DNA of 64,000 bases from DAOUFU01 sp034429275 (GCA_034429275.1 DAOUFU010000073.1:17069-81068), one strand, 5' to 3'. Counted from the stretch's first letter, positions 1-9,265 are shown. Numbers and translations: made by a program. The notes: generated from the letters alone by a model not told the origin.

Positions 1-1463
1 TCCGGCCTGATGTAGCGTGTTACTGCCGCACGAATGCCCGCCCACACTCCGATCAACATCGCACCTGCCACCCATCCATAGAGGCAGTAGCGCAGGGCGG
101 CGGAAAGGGTATCGCCCGCGATGAGTGCCAGCAGCCCCATGCCCGGCCCCACCATCATCCCATAACCCAGCAGGTAGGACCAGCGCGAATCGCGCAGGCC
201 GCGGTGGAAGATGCCGCTGCGGTAGCACAGGAAATAGAGCAGCGCGAACAGCGGCACCGAGATAAAAAGCAGGATCATCGAATCGGCCCGCAGGCCCAGC
301 GCCAGCCCGGTGAGGAACGCCAGAACGCCCATGAGCAGCACCGAGGCAACAGCCACTCGCCCCTCGAACTGGCGAAAGTACTGCTGGACCTGCGGGTTTT
401 TCTGCGCGCGGTCGAGCATGATGGCCAGGATAATCACCGAGCCGATCGCGGCGGGCTGCCAGTAGGCTTCGAAGCCGGTCAGGTTCAGACCGTTACGGAT
501 CACCTGCATCAGCGCCGCGCCGAACAGCGTGCCGACCATCGTGCCCTTGCCCCCTTTGACACTTGCCCCGCCGATGAACACCGCCGCGATCACGTCTAGC
601 TCATAATTCTGGGCGGCAGTAGGCGCGGCTACGCCCAGGCGGGCGGTCATCAGCGTGCCGCCCAGGCCCGCCAGCAGCCCCGACAGCGAATAGGCCAGCA
701 GCTTCACATGGCGCGTATTGATGCCCGAAAGCTCGGCGGCCTGCTCACTGCCGCCTAGCGCGTAGATGCGGTAGCCCCAGATTGTGCGCATCAGGAAAAT
801 GGTCATGACGACCGCCAGGACCAGCATCACCAGCGTTGGATAGGGCAGCTCGTAGCCGAGAAGCGGCAGTTCCCCCTGCCCGATCTCGCGGAACTGGGTG
901 TTCAACTGGCGGAAGGGCCAGCCCTCGGTCCAGCCATAGCAGAATCCGCGCGCGATGCTCATCATACCCAGCGTGGCGATGAAGGGGGGCAGCCCGCTCC
1001 ACCCGATCAACATGCCGTTGATCGCCCCCAGAATCAGTCCCATCGCACAACCCGCGATCAGCGCCAGGGGGACATAGCGGCTGTCTACCACCATTTCCAG
1101 GCGACCCGCATCGTTGAGCACCTCATAGGCCCAGGGCGAGCGGTCGCCGCTGATGAAGTAGGCCGCCGCCAGGCCGGAAAGCGCCATCACCGACCCGGTG
1201 GAAAGATCGATGCCCCCGGCGATGATGACCAGGGTTTGCCCAAAGGCAGCAATCGCGATCCACGAGAAAGAAAGGGTTACGTTGCGGATGTTATTGCCCG
1301 ACGTAAAGGTATCGGTCTTCCAGGTCAGGTAGATCACCGCCAGAAGCAGGATGAGAAACACGCCGATATCCTGGCCGGAGAAGAACCGCCGCAGCAGGCG
1401 CAGCGATCGACCGGGTGCCTGGCTGGCCGGGAGCGTGGGTGAAATCGAGGCTGGTTGTGTCAT
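1..1463 (-). CDS. Ribose/sugar ABC transporter permease (RbsC-like), partial
   Basis: Inner-membrane permease of a carbohydrate ABC importer of the RbsC/BPD_transp_2 family. The start at 1463 is preceded by an AAGGTGG Shine-Dalgarno sequence; about 487 residues are visible and the reading frame runs off the window start, so the C-terminus is missing. Many hydrophobic segments are seen, and the family pattern AGGIDLSTGSVMAL lies near residue 90. The second half carries the typical GG(A/T)SVxGGxGTxxGTxxGA element. The protein is longer than a usual RbsC (about 320 residues) and continues after that element with additional hydrophobic segments, so it may have an extended C-terminal membrane part. 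It lies just downstream of the binding protein gene; no ATPase gene is in the window, and it may lie beyond the left edge. Confidence 0.88.
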   Translation of the reverse strand, partial: MTQPASISPTLPASQAPGRSLRLLRRFFSGQDIGVFLILLLAVIYLTWKTDTFTSGNNIRNVTLSFSWIAIAAFGQTLVIIAGGIDLSTGSVMALSGLAAAYFISGDRSPWAYEVLNDAGRLEMVVDSRYVPLALIAGCAMGLILGAINGMLIGWSGLPPFIATLGMMSIARGFCYGWTEGWPFRQLNTQFREIGQGELPLLGYELPYPTLVMLVLAVVMTIFLMRTIWGYRIYALGGSEQAAELSGINTRHVKLLAYSLSGLLAGLGGTLMTARLGVAAPTAAQNYELDVIAAVFIGGASVKGGKGTMVGTLFGAALMQVIRNGLNLTGFEAYWQPAAIGSVIILAIMLDRAQKNPQVQQYFRQFEGRVAVASVLLMGVLAFLTGLALGLRADSMILLFISVPLFALLYFLCYRSGIFHRGLRDSRWSYLLGYGMMVGPGMGLLALIAGDTLSAALRYCLYGWVAGAMLIGVWAGIRAAVTRYIRP

Positions 1464-1499
1464 GTCGCGCCACCTTCGTTGAATGCGAGCGCTGATGCA

Positions 1500-1522
1500 G
1501 CGGCAGCAGCCGCGGCTGCCGC
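1500..1522 (-). other. Intercistronic hairpin between binding protein and permease genes
   Basis: GCGGCAGC at 1500-1507 and GCTGCCGC at 1515-1522 form an 8-bp perfect stem in the 64-base gap. There is no U-run. Such hairpins after binding-protein genes often stabilise the upstream mRNA segment so that the binding protein is made in excess of the permease; that role is inferred. Confidence 0.4.
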
Positions 1523-1527
1523 CGCGC

Positions 1528-3483
1528 CTATTCCGGGAACGCGGGCGGCAACGGCTTGCTGAAATCCAGAGTGTTCCAGGCTTCAGCCATGGCGTCCACG
1601 TTGTGGATGGTCACAATGTCCATGCCGCTGTCGGTCCACGCAGCATAGGGGTACAGGTTCAGAGCATGATTCAGGCTCATGAAGACGGTATCGTAGCCCC
1701 AGCTCCAATACTTCTGCCCAATCAGGCCGTGCAGCAGCCCTTCTTTGACCCATTCTAGCTCAATGGGTAGAGTATCGAAGGCGACCGCCTTCATTCCACC
1801 GTTGAGCACAGCATCCTCAAACAGCGGCATCGCCCCACGCCCGGCAAAAACCGGCCACGATCCCGCCAGGAACCAGCCGTTCAGGTCCGGGTGCGCCTGC
1901 ATGGTTTCTTCGACCGTGCGCGCGGCCAGGGAAGGATCATCATCACCGGCAGCTATCGCCGCAATGTCGATTCCGGGATACCGGGCCACATAATCGGCGA
2001 ATCCATCGACCCGATCGTCGAGATCAGGCTCGCCCGGCGCACCTGTGAGAACAGCGACCTTGCCCGTTTCACCCATCAGCCGGACCAGCAGCTCACCCGC
2101 CGCCCACCCGCTGGCGTAGTGATCGACGCCCAGGGCGGTGAAGGACTGCGACTGCGGCGAGCCGCCGTCCCACGTCATGACGGGGATTCCCGCCGCAACC
2201 GCCCGGTTGATCGGCTCGATGCAGCCCTCCGGGTCATTACAGTTGATGCCGATGCCGTCCACACCCATCGCGATCGCCTCGTCGATCGCGCGGGCCTGCC
2301 CGGTCATGTCCTCTGCTTCCGGCTCCATGGACAGGCATTCCACCGCGATCCCAAACCGCTCGCTGGCGACCTGAGCGGCCCGCAAGCAGCCCTCGCGCCC
2401 CAGTTCGGATGCCGGGCTGTCGAGCGTCTTTGGAATCCAGGCCAGCGTGAACGTGCCGCTTTCGGGTGGGTAAGCAAACGGCAGCGGCTTAGAAAAGTTC
2501 ATGGTGATCCAGGCTTCGGCCATTGCGTCCACGTTGTTGGCGGTCACGATATCCATGCCGCTGTCGGTCCATTCGGGATAGGTGGTGCCATTGACCAGGT
2601 GATTGTAGAGCATGTAGACCGTGTCGTATCCCCAGCCCCAATACTTCTGGCCAACCAGCCCCTGCAGAAGGCCATCCTGCACCCATTCCAGCTCGACCGG
2701 CAGGGTGTCGAAGGCGATGGCTTTCATGCCGTTGTTGAGCACGGCGTCTTCAAACAGCCGCATTGCGCCGCGCCCGGCATGGACCGGCCACGGCCCCACG
2801 AAGAACCAGCCGTTCAGGTCCGGGTTGGCCAGCATCGTCTCGTCCACCACCTGCACACCCAAGTTGATGTCATCGTTGCAGGCCACCGTCGCCACGATCT
2901 CGATATCGGTCCCGGCGATGCCATCCTTGAAGCCGCGAATGCGCTCTTCCAGGTTGAACGCGCCCGGCACGCCGGTGAGCACTGCAACCTTGCCCGAACG
3001 GCCCATCTCTTTGATCAGCAAATTGGCTGCGGCCCTGCCGCCCGTGTAATTATCCACGCCCAGGTAGGTGATCGCGTCGGAATCGGGCGAGTCGCTGTCC
3101 CAGGTCATGACGGGAATGCCCGCCTGGGTCGCGCTGCTGATCGGGTCGATGCAGCCGTCGGGATCGTTGCAACTGACCCCGATCGCATCGACGCCCAGCG
3201 AGACCGCATCTTCGATCACGCGGGCCTGCTCGGCCATATCGGACGACACCGCCCCCATGTAGCGACACTGAACCGTCCGGCCCGTCGAGGCGCTGAGTTC
3301 TTCGGCGGCCTTCATACAGCCATCCCGCCCCAGCTCAAAGACCGGATTGTTCAGCGCCTTGGGGATCCACGCAATAATAATCGGGTCATCCTGGGCGTTT
3401 GCGGCAGGCATGGCTGTTGCCGGTGAGGCGATCACCAGCAGCGCCAGAACAACCACCAGGCGCACCACCGCAGCGTTCGTCAT
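1528..3483 (-). CDS. Tandem-duplicated periplasmic sugar-binding protein
   Basis: Extracellular solute-binding protein of the Peripla_BP_4 (ribose/xylose-binding) class. The start at 3483 has GGAGGG seven bases upstream, and the product is 651 residues. A signal peptide is visible (hydrophobic residues about 7-22, ending near ASPATA); there is no lipobox cysteine. The mature protein is two complete copies of the same domain: residues about 35-343 and 344-651. Both share AWIPK, ELGR(D/E)GC, NCNDP(E/D)GCI-type, PVMTWD, GKVAVLTG, DLNGWF, GRGAM, LFEDAVLN and AFDTLP motifs in the same order. Binding proteins of this family are usually about 300-350 residues with one domain, so this is an internal gene duplication. 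It is first in the operon with the permease and divergent from the ROK repressor, which probably controls it. Confidence 0.9.
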   Translation of the reverse strand: MTNAAVVRLVVVLALLVIASPATAMPAANAQDDPIIIAWIPKALNNPVFELGRDGCMKAAEELSASTGRTVQCRYMGAVSSDMAEQARVIEDAVSLGVDAIGVSCNDPDGCIDPISSATQAGIPVMTWDSDSPDSDAITYLGVDNYTGGRAAANLLIKEMGRSGKVAVLTGVPGAFNLEERIRGFKDGIAGTDIEIVATVACNDDINLGVQVVDETMLANPDLNGWFFVGPWPVHAGRGAMRLFEDAVLNNGMKAIAFDTLPVELEWVQDGLLQGLVGQKYWGWGYDTVYMLYNHLVNGTTYPEWTDSGMDIVTANNVDAMAEAWITMNFSKPLPFAYPPESGTFTLAWIPKTLDSPASELGREGCLRAAQVASERFGIAVECLSMEPEAEDMTGQARAIDEAIAMGVDGIGINCNDPEGCIEPINRAVAAGIPVMTWDGGSPQSQSFTALGVDHYASGWAAGELLVRLMGETGKVAVLTGAPGEPDLDDRVDGFADYVARYPGIDIAAIAAGDDDPSLAARTVEETMQAHPDLNGWFLAGSWPVFAGRGAMPLFEDAVLNGGMKAVAFDTLPIELEWVKEGLLHGLIGQKYWSWGYDTVFMSLNHALNLYPYAAWTDSGMDIVTIHNVDAMAEAWNTLDFSKPLPPAFPE

Positions 3484-3574
3484 TGGCCCTCCACGAAAGG
3501 TATTTTGAACAATCGGCTCTCTTTTTCCCATCTACCCGACGTGGGCGGGCCGGTGAATGCTCGCCCCGAATTGG

Positions 3575-3591
3575 TTTGTTAGTCCAACAAA
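3575..3591. promoter_or_regulatory. XylR/ROK-like operator palindrome
   Basis: TTTGTT-AGTCC-AACAAA is a perfect 6-bp inverted repeat with a 5-base centre. It closely resembles the known XylR operator core of Bacillus (TTTGTT-N5-AACAAA). It lies about 90 bases upstream of the binding-protein start, in the divergent region shared with the ROK gene. Confidence 0.6.
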
Positions 3592-3650
3592 ATAACTACT
3601 TTGGGCCAAATTCGTCGCACACCCGTTTTCCAACTGTGGATATCATTCCC

Positions 3651-3679
3651 TTGACACACCCCGCCTGACGCTATATATT
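3651..3679 (+). promoter_or_regulatory. Sigma70-type promoter of the ROK regulator
   Basis: TTGACA at 3651-3656 and TATATT at 3674-3679 are separated by exactly 17 bases. The predicted transcription start falls inside the second palindrome at 3678-3700, so a bound repressor would block it; this suggests autoregulation. Confidence 0.7.
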
Positions 3680-3700
3680 TTGTTGCAATATCAAACAAAA
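3678..3700. promoter_or_regulatory. Second ROK-type half-site pair over the promoter
   Basis: TTTTGTT at 3678-3684 and AACAAAA at 3694-3700 are inverted copies separated by 9 bases. The half-sites match the palindrome at 3575-3591 but the spacing is longer. It overlaps the -10 end and start of transcription of the ROK gene. Confidence 0.5.
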
Positions 3701-3711
3701 AGTGAGGGTGT

Positions 3712-4929
3712 ATGCCCACCGGCCCTGCCGATCACAACCTGCTTAAGCAGATCAACAGCGCGCTCATCCTGGATCACCTGCTCACCCAGTCGCCCCAGTC
3801 GCGCGCCAACCTGGCCCACCTCACCGGCCTCAACCGCAGCACGATCTCGTCGCTGGTCAGCGAGTTGATCGCTCTGGGCCTGGTGCGCGAAGTGGGACTC
3901 GAGACTGCCGAATCGCGCGGGCGGCCCGGCATCCTGCTCGAACTCAATCCCGGCGGTGGCTGCATCATCGGCATCGAGATGCAGGCCGAGCACGTGGTCG
4001 TGATCCTGACCGATTTTACCGCACGTATCCTGTGGCAGCGCCAGGTAGATATCGAAAAAGGGCTGCCCCAAGACGAAGTGCTCGCCCTGACCGATGACCT
4101 GATCGCCGCCGCCGTCCGCGCGGGGCAGGCCAACCAACTCAAGCTCTTGGGGATCGGGCTGGGCGTTTCGGGCCTGGTCGATGCCGAGCATGGCGTGCTG
4201 ATGTTCGCTCCGAACCTGAGCTGGCGCAACATCGACTTTCGTGAGCGCTGGCAGGAACGGTTTGGCGTGCCGCTCTATATCGAAAACGACGGCAGCGCCG
4301 CCGCCCTGGGCGAATATTATTTCGGCGTGGCGAAAGGCTGCGAGAACTTCATCTACCTGGGGACCGGCGTCGGGCTGGCTGGCGGGCTGATGCTCAACGG
4401 CCAGCCTTACCGGGGCGCGGGTGGGTTTGCAGGCGAACTGGGCCACATCATTGTAGAATCGGGGGGTGAGCTGTGCAGCTGTGGGCGGCGCGGCTGCTGG
4501 GAGACTCTGATCAGCACGCCCGCCGTGATGCGCGGCATTGTGCACGCGCTCGAAAATGGCGCGCCGTCTCTGATCCCACAGCTCGTCGGCGGCGATTATT
4601 CGCGCCTGACGATGCAGCTGGTCGTCAGTGCCGCCAACCAGGGCGACCGCCTGGCGCAGGATACACTCTCGGATGTGGCGCTGCACCTGGGGACCGGCAT
4701 TGCCAACCTGATTAATATCTTCAACCCGGAGATGATCGTCCTGGGAGGCAGCCTGACGGCGGCGGGACATTACCTGCTGCCGCCCATCAATGCCATCATT
4801 CAGGCCGAAGCATTGGGCGCGCCCGCGCGAATGGTCGCGCTGGCTCTGTCGTCGCAGGGCACCTATGCGAGCGTCAAAGGGGCCGTCGCGCTGGTGATCG
4901 AGGGCATCGTACGCGCACCCATCACCTGA
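3712..4929 (+). CDS. ROK-family transcriptional repressor (XylR/NagC-like)
   Basis: A DNA-binding sugar-responsive regulator of 405 residues, the usual size for ROK repressors. The N-terminal winged helix-turn-helix covers about residues 15-70 (RANLAHLTGLNRSTISSLVSEL). A sugar-kinase-like ROK domain follows, with a phosphate-loop-like GIGLGVSGLVD segment, an ENDGSAAALGE segment and the zinc motif HIIVESGGELCSCGRRGCWE. It is divergent from the binding protein/permease operon, and two operator-like palindromes lie between, so it likely represses sugar uptake and itself until the sugar binds. The ligand cannot be told from sequence; the RbsC/xylose-type transporter suggests a pentose or related sugar. 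The start ATG follows GTGAGGG. Confidence 0.9.
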   Translation: MPTGPADHNLLKQINSALILDHLLTQSPQSRANLAHLTGLNRSTISSLVSELIALGLVREVGLETAESRGRPGILLELNPGGGCIIGIEMQAEHVVVILTDFTARILWQRQVDIEKGLPQDEVLALTDDLIAAAVRAGQANQLKLLGIGLGVSGLVDAEHGVLMFAPNLSWRNIDFRERWQERFGVPLYIENDGSAAALGEYYFGVAKGCENFIYLGTGVGLAGGLMLNGQPYRGAGGFAGELGHIIVESGGELCSCGRRGCWETLISTPAVMRGIVHALENGAPSLIPQLVGGDYSRLTMQLVVSAANQGDRLAQDTLSDVALHLGTGIANLINIFNPEMIVLGGSLTAAGHYLLPPINAIIQAEALGAPARMVALALSSQGTYASVKGAVALVIEGIVRAPIT

Positions 4930-4978
4930 TTTGCGGCTTGTTTTTGTACACACAGAGAATGAGTTAAGGATATCTGGC

Positions 4979-5356
4979 ATGGCAACTATATTGTTGGTCG
5001 AAGACAACCAGAATACCGCCGATTTTATGGTTCGCATCCTGCAAGCCGCCGGCCATACGGTTTACCATGCCAAGAGCGGCCTCGAAGGGGCACGATGGGC
5101 GCGTGCCAGCCGCCCGGATATGGTGCTGATGGATTTTGACCTGCCCGATGTGAGTGGGCGAAGCATCGTGCTGAGCCTTCGCCGCCAGTGTCCTCCCGAT
5201 GTGCTGCCGATCATCGCCGTCACCGTGCAGGCCGACGAAGAGTCGATCAAGCTGGCGAAGGGGTTCGGCTGCAACGCGTTTCTTGCCAAGCCCTTTCTGC
5301 CCGAAGACCTGCTGACCCTGGTGCAACACTTTCTGCCTGCACCCAAGCACGATTAG
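4979..5356 (+). CDS. Single-domain response regulator (CheY-like)
   Basis: A stand-alone receiver domain of 125 residues without an output domain. The start at 4979 was chosen because it has AAGGA at 4966-4970 and begins directly with ATILLVEDN, the first strand of a receiver. The acidic pocket (ED), the phosphoacceptor aspartate in VLMDFDLPD, the VTVQA switch threonine region and the FLAKPF lysine are all present. Such proteins relay phosphate or bind partner proteins. It is 49 bases after the ROK gene and convergent with the OmpR-type regulator next door, so its kinase partner is not obvious; the large hybrid-like kinase at 6116-9265 is the nearest candidate. Confidence 0.9.
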   Translation: MATILLVEDNQNTADFMVRILQAAGHTVYHAKSGLEGARWARASRPDMVLMDFDLPDVSGRSIVLSLRRQCPPDVLPIIAVTVQADEESIKLAKGFGCNAFLAKPFLPEDLLTLVQHFLPAPKHD

Positions 5357-5374
5357 CTGACGGCCCGGTGATTA

Positions 5375-5398
5375 CCGCCTCTGCCATCTGGCGGGCGG
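5375..5398. terminator. Candidate bidirectional hairpin between convergent regulators
   Basis: CCGCC at 5375-5379 pairs with GGCGG at 5394-5398, with an inner GCC/GGC pairing. It sits between the two convergent response-regulator genes. There is no good T-run, so it is only a weak terminator call. Confidence 0.3.
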
Positions 5399-5402
5399 AG
5401 TC

Positions 5403-6098
5403 TCATTCTGCCAGCACGTAACCCCGGCCCCGCACATTCAAGATATAGCGCGGTGAGTCGTTATTCGGCTCGATCTTGGCGCGCAGATTGCCGATATGCA
5501 CACGCACCAGGATCGGATCGCCGGTGCCGGGTGGGTAGTGCCAGATGTCTTGCAGCAGCCGCTCCGGCGCGAGCGGCTGGCCGCGGTGCAGCATCATATA
5601 ATGCAGCAGTTGGTGTTCGATGGTGGTCAGTTCCACCACTCTCTCGCCCACCTGGACTTCAAACCGCTTGGTGTGCAGCTTGAGATCGCCCACCGTCAGA
5701 ACGTCCGATTCGGTATCCAGCGTGCCGCCCGGCGCACGTCTCAGCAGCGCGCGGATGCGCGCGGGAAGCTCGACGACCTCGAACGGCTTGGTCAAAAAGT
5801 CGTCGCCACCGGCATCCAGCCCTTCGGCGATATCGGTTGGACGCCCCTTCGCCGTCAGGAACAGGATCGGCAGCCGCGCGGTGAACGGATCGGCGCGTAT
5901 TCGGCGGCACACCTCGATCCCGTCCATCTCCGGCATGATAATATCCAGCACGACCAGGTCCGGGCGTTGGTGCGCGATCATCGCCAGCGCTTCTGGCCCG
6001 TTGGTCGCCGTGTGGACCTCGAAACCGGCGCTTTCGAGCACGCGCTTGACCGAGCGCAGAACCTGACCATCGTCATCAACAGCCAGAATGTGACCCAT
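5403..6098 (-). CDS. OmpR/PhoB-family response regulator
   Basis: A two-component transcription factor of 231 residues. The receiver domain covers residues 1-118, with AVDDD, the phosphoacceptor aspartate in VVLDIIMPEMDG, FLTAK and the KPF lysine. A winged-helix Trans_reg_C domain follows, about residues 130-230, with ELTTIEHQLLHYM, VRVHIGNLRAKIE and ILNVRGRGYVL patterns. Its start lies 18 bases after the stop of the sensor kinase gene on the same strand, so the two form a kinase-regulator operon. The signal sensed is not known. Confidence 0.93.
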   Translation of the reverse strand: MGHILAVDDDGQVLRSVKRVLESAGFEVHTATNGPEALAMIAHQRPDLVVLDIIMPEMDGIEVCRRIRADPFTARLPILFLTAKGRPTDIAEGLDAGGDDFLTKPFEVVELPARIRALLRRAPGGTLDTESDVLTVGDLKLHTKRFEVQVGERVVELTTIEHQLLHYMMLHRGQPLAPERLLQDIWHYPPGTGDPILVRVHIGNLRAKIEPNNDSPRYILNVRGRGYVLAE

Positions 6099-6115
6099 CC
6101 CGTTCTCCTTGCTTG

Positions 6116-9100
6116 CTATGCTGTCTCTCGTGCGGCTGGCAGCGTAATGGTGAACGTTGTCCCCTCGCCTTCCACGCTCTCTACCGCGATCCGCCCGCCG
6201 TGATGAGTCACGACCTCGTGGCAGATCGACAGGCCGAGTCCCGTGCCATATTCTTTGGTGGTGAAAAACGGCTCGAACACATGCTCCAGCTTATCCGCCG
6301 GGATGCCTACCCCGTTATCCTGCACGGTCACCACGACCGAATCCCTGGTATCGTTGGGGCGCGTCGTCACCCGGATCAGCCCGCCTTTGACCGTGCGCAC
6401 CGCGTCGCGCGCGTTGAGCAACAGGTTGATCCAGATGTCCTCCAGGTGCTGCGAGCTGGCTTTGACCGGCGGCAGGTTAGGGTGAAGGTCCACCTCCAGG
6501 CGCGAGACATGGGAGCCGATCTGCGCGCGGATCACCGCGATGGAGCTTTCAAGCGAATCGTTGATGTCGAGCAGTTCCATCGCGTAAGGATGAGTGCGGG
6601 TCAGGTCCAGCAGCCGCCGGACGACCATCGCCGCCCGCATCGCCGCCTCGCGGATCGAATTCGCCGACTCGTAGTTGGGGTCGGTAGGTTCCAGGTTCAG
6701 GCCCATCAGGTAGGCTTCGGCAATCACTGTGGTGAGCGGGTTGTTGATCTGGTGCGCGACCCCTGCCGCGATCTCGCCTGCTGCCGAAAGCCGTGTGGTG
6801 CGCACCAGGTGCGTATGAGCCTCGCGCAAGTCGGCCAGGCTGGCCTCCAGTTCGGTGAGGATGCGCGCATTCTCGATGGCCAGCGCGGCTTGTTGGGCAA
6901 ATGCGGCCACTGCCTCGATATCGCGGGCCGTGTAAGCACCGGGTTCGTCATCGGAAATGCTGAGAAAACCGATGGCCACGTCGTGAGCGGTGAGCACTAC
7001 GCCAATCCACGAGCGAGCGAATTCATCTATGCCGGGCAGGATCGTCCAGCGCGGATCGTGCTGAGTATCCTCGATCACTACCGGGTTCTTCGAGCGCAGC
7101 GCCTCGGCGAACAGGGGGATATCGGCGTAGTGATGGGTGGTGCCGATTCCCGCCTCTTCCGCCGGGAATCCGCTTGCCCCGGCCACGCGCAGCATATCCT
7201 GCTCGACCAGCATGATCGCAGCGCGTTTGTAACGCACGACTTGGCGGAGCTGGTCGAGGATCAGGCTTAGCGTGTCTTCGATGTGGATCGAGCTGGCGAA
7301 TGCTTCAGCCGTCTTGCGCAGCATCTCGGCCAGCCGCCGCTCATAACGCTCTGACTCGTAGAACCGCGCATTATGTAAGGCCAGCGCCGCCTGGTCGGCA
7401 AAACTTTGCAACCAATCGGCATGTTTTTGGGTGAAAAAGCCGGTAGTCGCACTATCCAGGTTCAGCAGCCCCATCACCTGCCCTTCCAACCGGATGGGCA
7501 CACTGACCGATGAACGGACCCAGTGCAGTTCGGGGAAGCCCAGCCACCCAGTCGCCTCTCGCGTATCCTGAATCACGTCCGAATGTCCGTTGGCGACCAC
7601 CTGCTGCAAGCGCGGGATGCGCGTCAGGGGAAACTGCAGGCTGTTGATCCAGGTTTCCAGGCCGCGCTCGGCATAGCCCAGGCTGCGCACCACCGAAACC
7701 TGCCCATTGTCGATCAGCATGATGTTCGCCGCATCATGAGAGACCACCTGCCCGACACTGGTGAGGATTCGCTCCAGGACTTCGTTCAGGTCGAGCGTGC
7801 TGGTCAGCGCATTGGCCGTATCGCGCAGCGCTTCGGCAATCATACGCTGTTCGTGCTCGGCGCTTTCGGCGCGCTCGCGCTCGGTGATGTCGGTAGCCAC
7901 GCCGATCACGCTTTCGACGGTATCGCCGGATTTCATGGGAATATAGCGCAGGTCAAACACCTTATCGCCTGCTTCCACGACGGAAATGAGCGGTTCACCT
8001 TCCAGCGCGCGCTGAACGTCATTTTCCACCGAGGGGGCGTCGCCAAACAACGCCTGGATCGGCTTGCCAATGTAGTCCGCCGGGTCAGATTCGCCCAGCG
8101 CCTGCCCCTCCAACAGCACGATGCGCCCTTTGAGGTCCAGCGCGAACAGGATCACGGGCACGTTGGCGACCACCATCCGCAGACGCTGCTCGCCGGTCAA
8201 CCGTTCCTGCTGGGCCTGCTGGAGTGCCTCCAACATGGTGTTGACCGTTGCGCCCAACCGCGACAGTTCATCTCTCCCCGCCACTGCGATCCGCCGCGAT
8301 GCATCGCCCGATCGCGCGATGCGGCGCACACTGGCGCTGAGTGCGGCCAGCGGCGAGAGCACCATCAGCTCCAGCAGCAGAAGGATGATGATGCTGAACA
8401 CTATGCCTGCCGAGACCAGGGCCACCATGATGTAGCGCATGTTCGATTGGCCCTGCTGGAAGACCTCGCGTGGGAGCGTCACCTGGGCGATCAAACTGGG
8501 CGCGTCAAAAATGTCCGGGATCAGCCCATAACCCGCCACTTCGGAGGAATTGATCGCATCCACGACGACTTTCGGCCCGCCGCCAAGCTGCTCTCGCGCC
8601 GCTGCCACCCGCGCAGGAAGCGTTTCGGCATCCCCCTCGAACAGGTCCAGGGTCAGTTGGGCGGACTGGGCAAAGCGCCGCATCTCTTCTTGATCGAACC
8701 GGCGGCCCACGATCAACGTACCAAGCCGGGAGAGCTGGTCCTGGTCCGGCGGTATCCACGGTGCCGCCAGCAGCCACAGGCCATCCTCCAGCATCAAAAA
8801 GCCGCTCACCTGGTCTAGCTGCACAACAAGTGGGTTTCCAAGTGTCCCTTGCGGCGGCAGATAGCTGGCGATGTCGTTGGGCAGCGGACTGGCGGTCCCG
8901 GTGCGCCAGTCGAACCCTTCGGCATATATCTGGCGACCGGAGGCATCTATCAGGATGACCATGTTCAGCCGGCTCGCGGTCATCATGGAGGGGCTAAACG
9001 TCGTGGTGGCCGCCAGCGCGATATCCCGCCCCGAAAAATAGTCCGCGATATCGCTGCGGAATGCGAGGGTTTCAGCTTCCTGCCAGAAGGTATTCGCCTC

Positions 9101-9265
9101 GTTGTTGAGCGCCAGTTCTGCACGCTCCACGGTGCGCTGTACTTCCTTGCGTTCCAGGCGCACGTTGCCCGCCAGCAGGATACTGCGTGAGCTGGCATAG
9201 AGCAGCGCGATCAAGCCGAGATGCGTGATCCCGATGATGAGCAGGGTTTTTAGCCGCAGAGACAT
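6116..9265 (-). CDS. Multidomain sensor histidine kinase (CHASE4-like, HAMP, PAS, 2x GAF)
   Basis: A membrane sensor kinase of 1049 residues. Domains in order: TM1 at residues 7-28, an extracytoplasmic sensor resembling CHASE4 (about 30-275), TM2 (276-302), HAMP (303-355), PAS (358-460), two GAF domains (about 485-635 and 650-800), HisKA with the phosphoacceptor His838 in the HQINNPLT motif, and HATPase with the N box NLLLNARDA, G1 box DNGVGIP, F box FEPFFTTK and G2 box GTGLGLSI. It is transcribed ahead of the OmpR-type regulator and should phosphorylate it. The gene diverges from the acetyltransferase operon at 9514. What the sensor domains bind cannot be read from the sequence. Confidence 0.92.
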   Translation of the reverse strand: MSLRLKTLLIIGITHLGLIALLYASSRSILLAGNVRLERKEVQRTVERAELALNNEANTFWQEAETLAFRSDIADYFSGRDIALAATTTFSPSMMTASRLNMVILIDASGRQIYAEGFDWRTGTASPLPNDIASYLPPQGTLGNPLVVQLDQVSGFLMLEDGLWLLAAPWIPPDQDQLSRLGTLIVGRRFDQEEMRRFAQSAQLTLDLFEGDAETLPARVAAAREQLGGGPKVVVDAINSSEVAGYGLIPDIFDAPSLIAQVTLPREVFQQGQSNMRYIMVALVSAGIVFSIIILLLLELMVLSPLAALSASVRRIARSGDASRRIAVAGRDELSRLGATVNTMLEALQQAQQERLTGEQRLRMVVANVPVILFALDLKGRIVLLEGQALGESDPADYIGKPIQALFGDAPSVENDVQRALEGEPLISVVEAGDKVFDLRYIPMKSGDTVESVIGVATDITERERAESAEHEQRMIAEALRDTANALTSTLDLNEVLERILTSVGQVVSHDAANIMLIDNGQVSVVRSLGYAERGLETWINSLQFPLTRIPRLQQVVANGHSDVIQDTREATGWLGFPELHWVRSSVSVPIRLEGQVMGLLNLDSATTGFFTQKHADWLQSFADQAALALHNARFYESERYERRLAEMLRKTAEAFASSIHIEDTLSLILDQLRQVVRYKRAAIMLVEQDMLRVAGASGFPAEEAGIGTTHHYADIPLFAEALRSKNPVVIEDTQHDPRWTILPGIDEFARSWIGVVLTAHDVAIGFLSISDDEPGAYTARDIEAVAAFAQQAALAIENARILTELEASLADLREAHTHLVRTTRLSAAGEIAAGVAHQINNPLTTVIAEAYLMGLNLEPTDPNYESANSIREAAMRAAMVVRRLLDLTRTHPYAMELLDINDSLESSIAVIRAQIGSHVSRLEVDLHPNLPPVKASSQHLEDIWINLLLNARDAVRTVKGGLIRVTTRPNDTRDSVVVTVQDNGVGIPADKLEHVFEPFFTTKEYGTGLGLSICHEVVTHHGGRIAVESVEGEGTTFTITLPAARETA

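Noticed and set aside
1891..3426. Long plus-strand reading frame antisense to the binding-protein gene
   Set aside because: It mirrors the tandem copies on the opposite strand, has no ribosome site and no recognisable domain. Long antisense frames are common in GC-rich genes.
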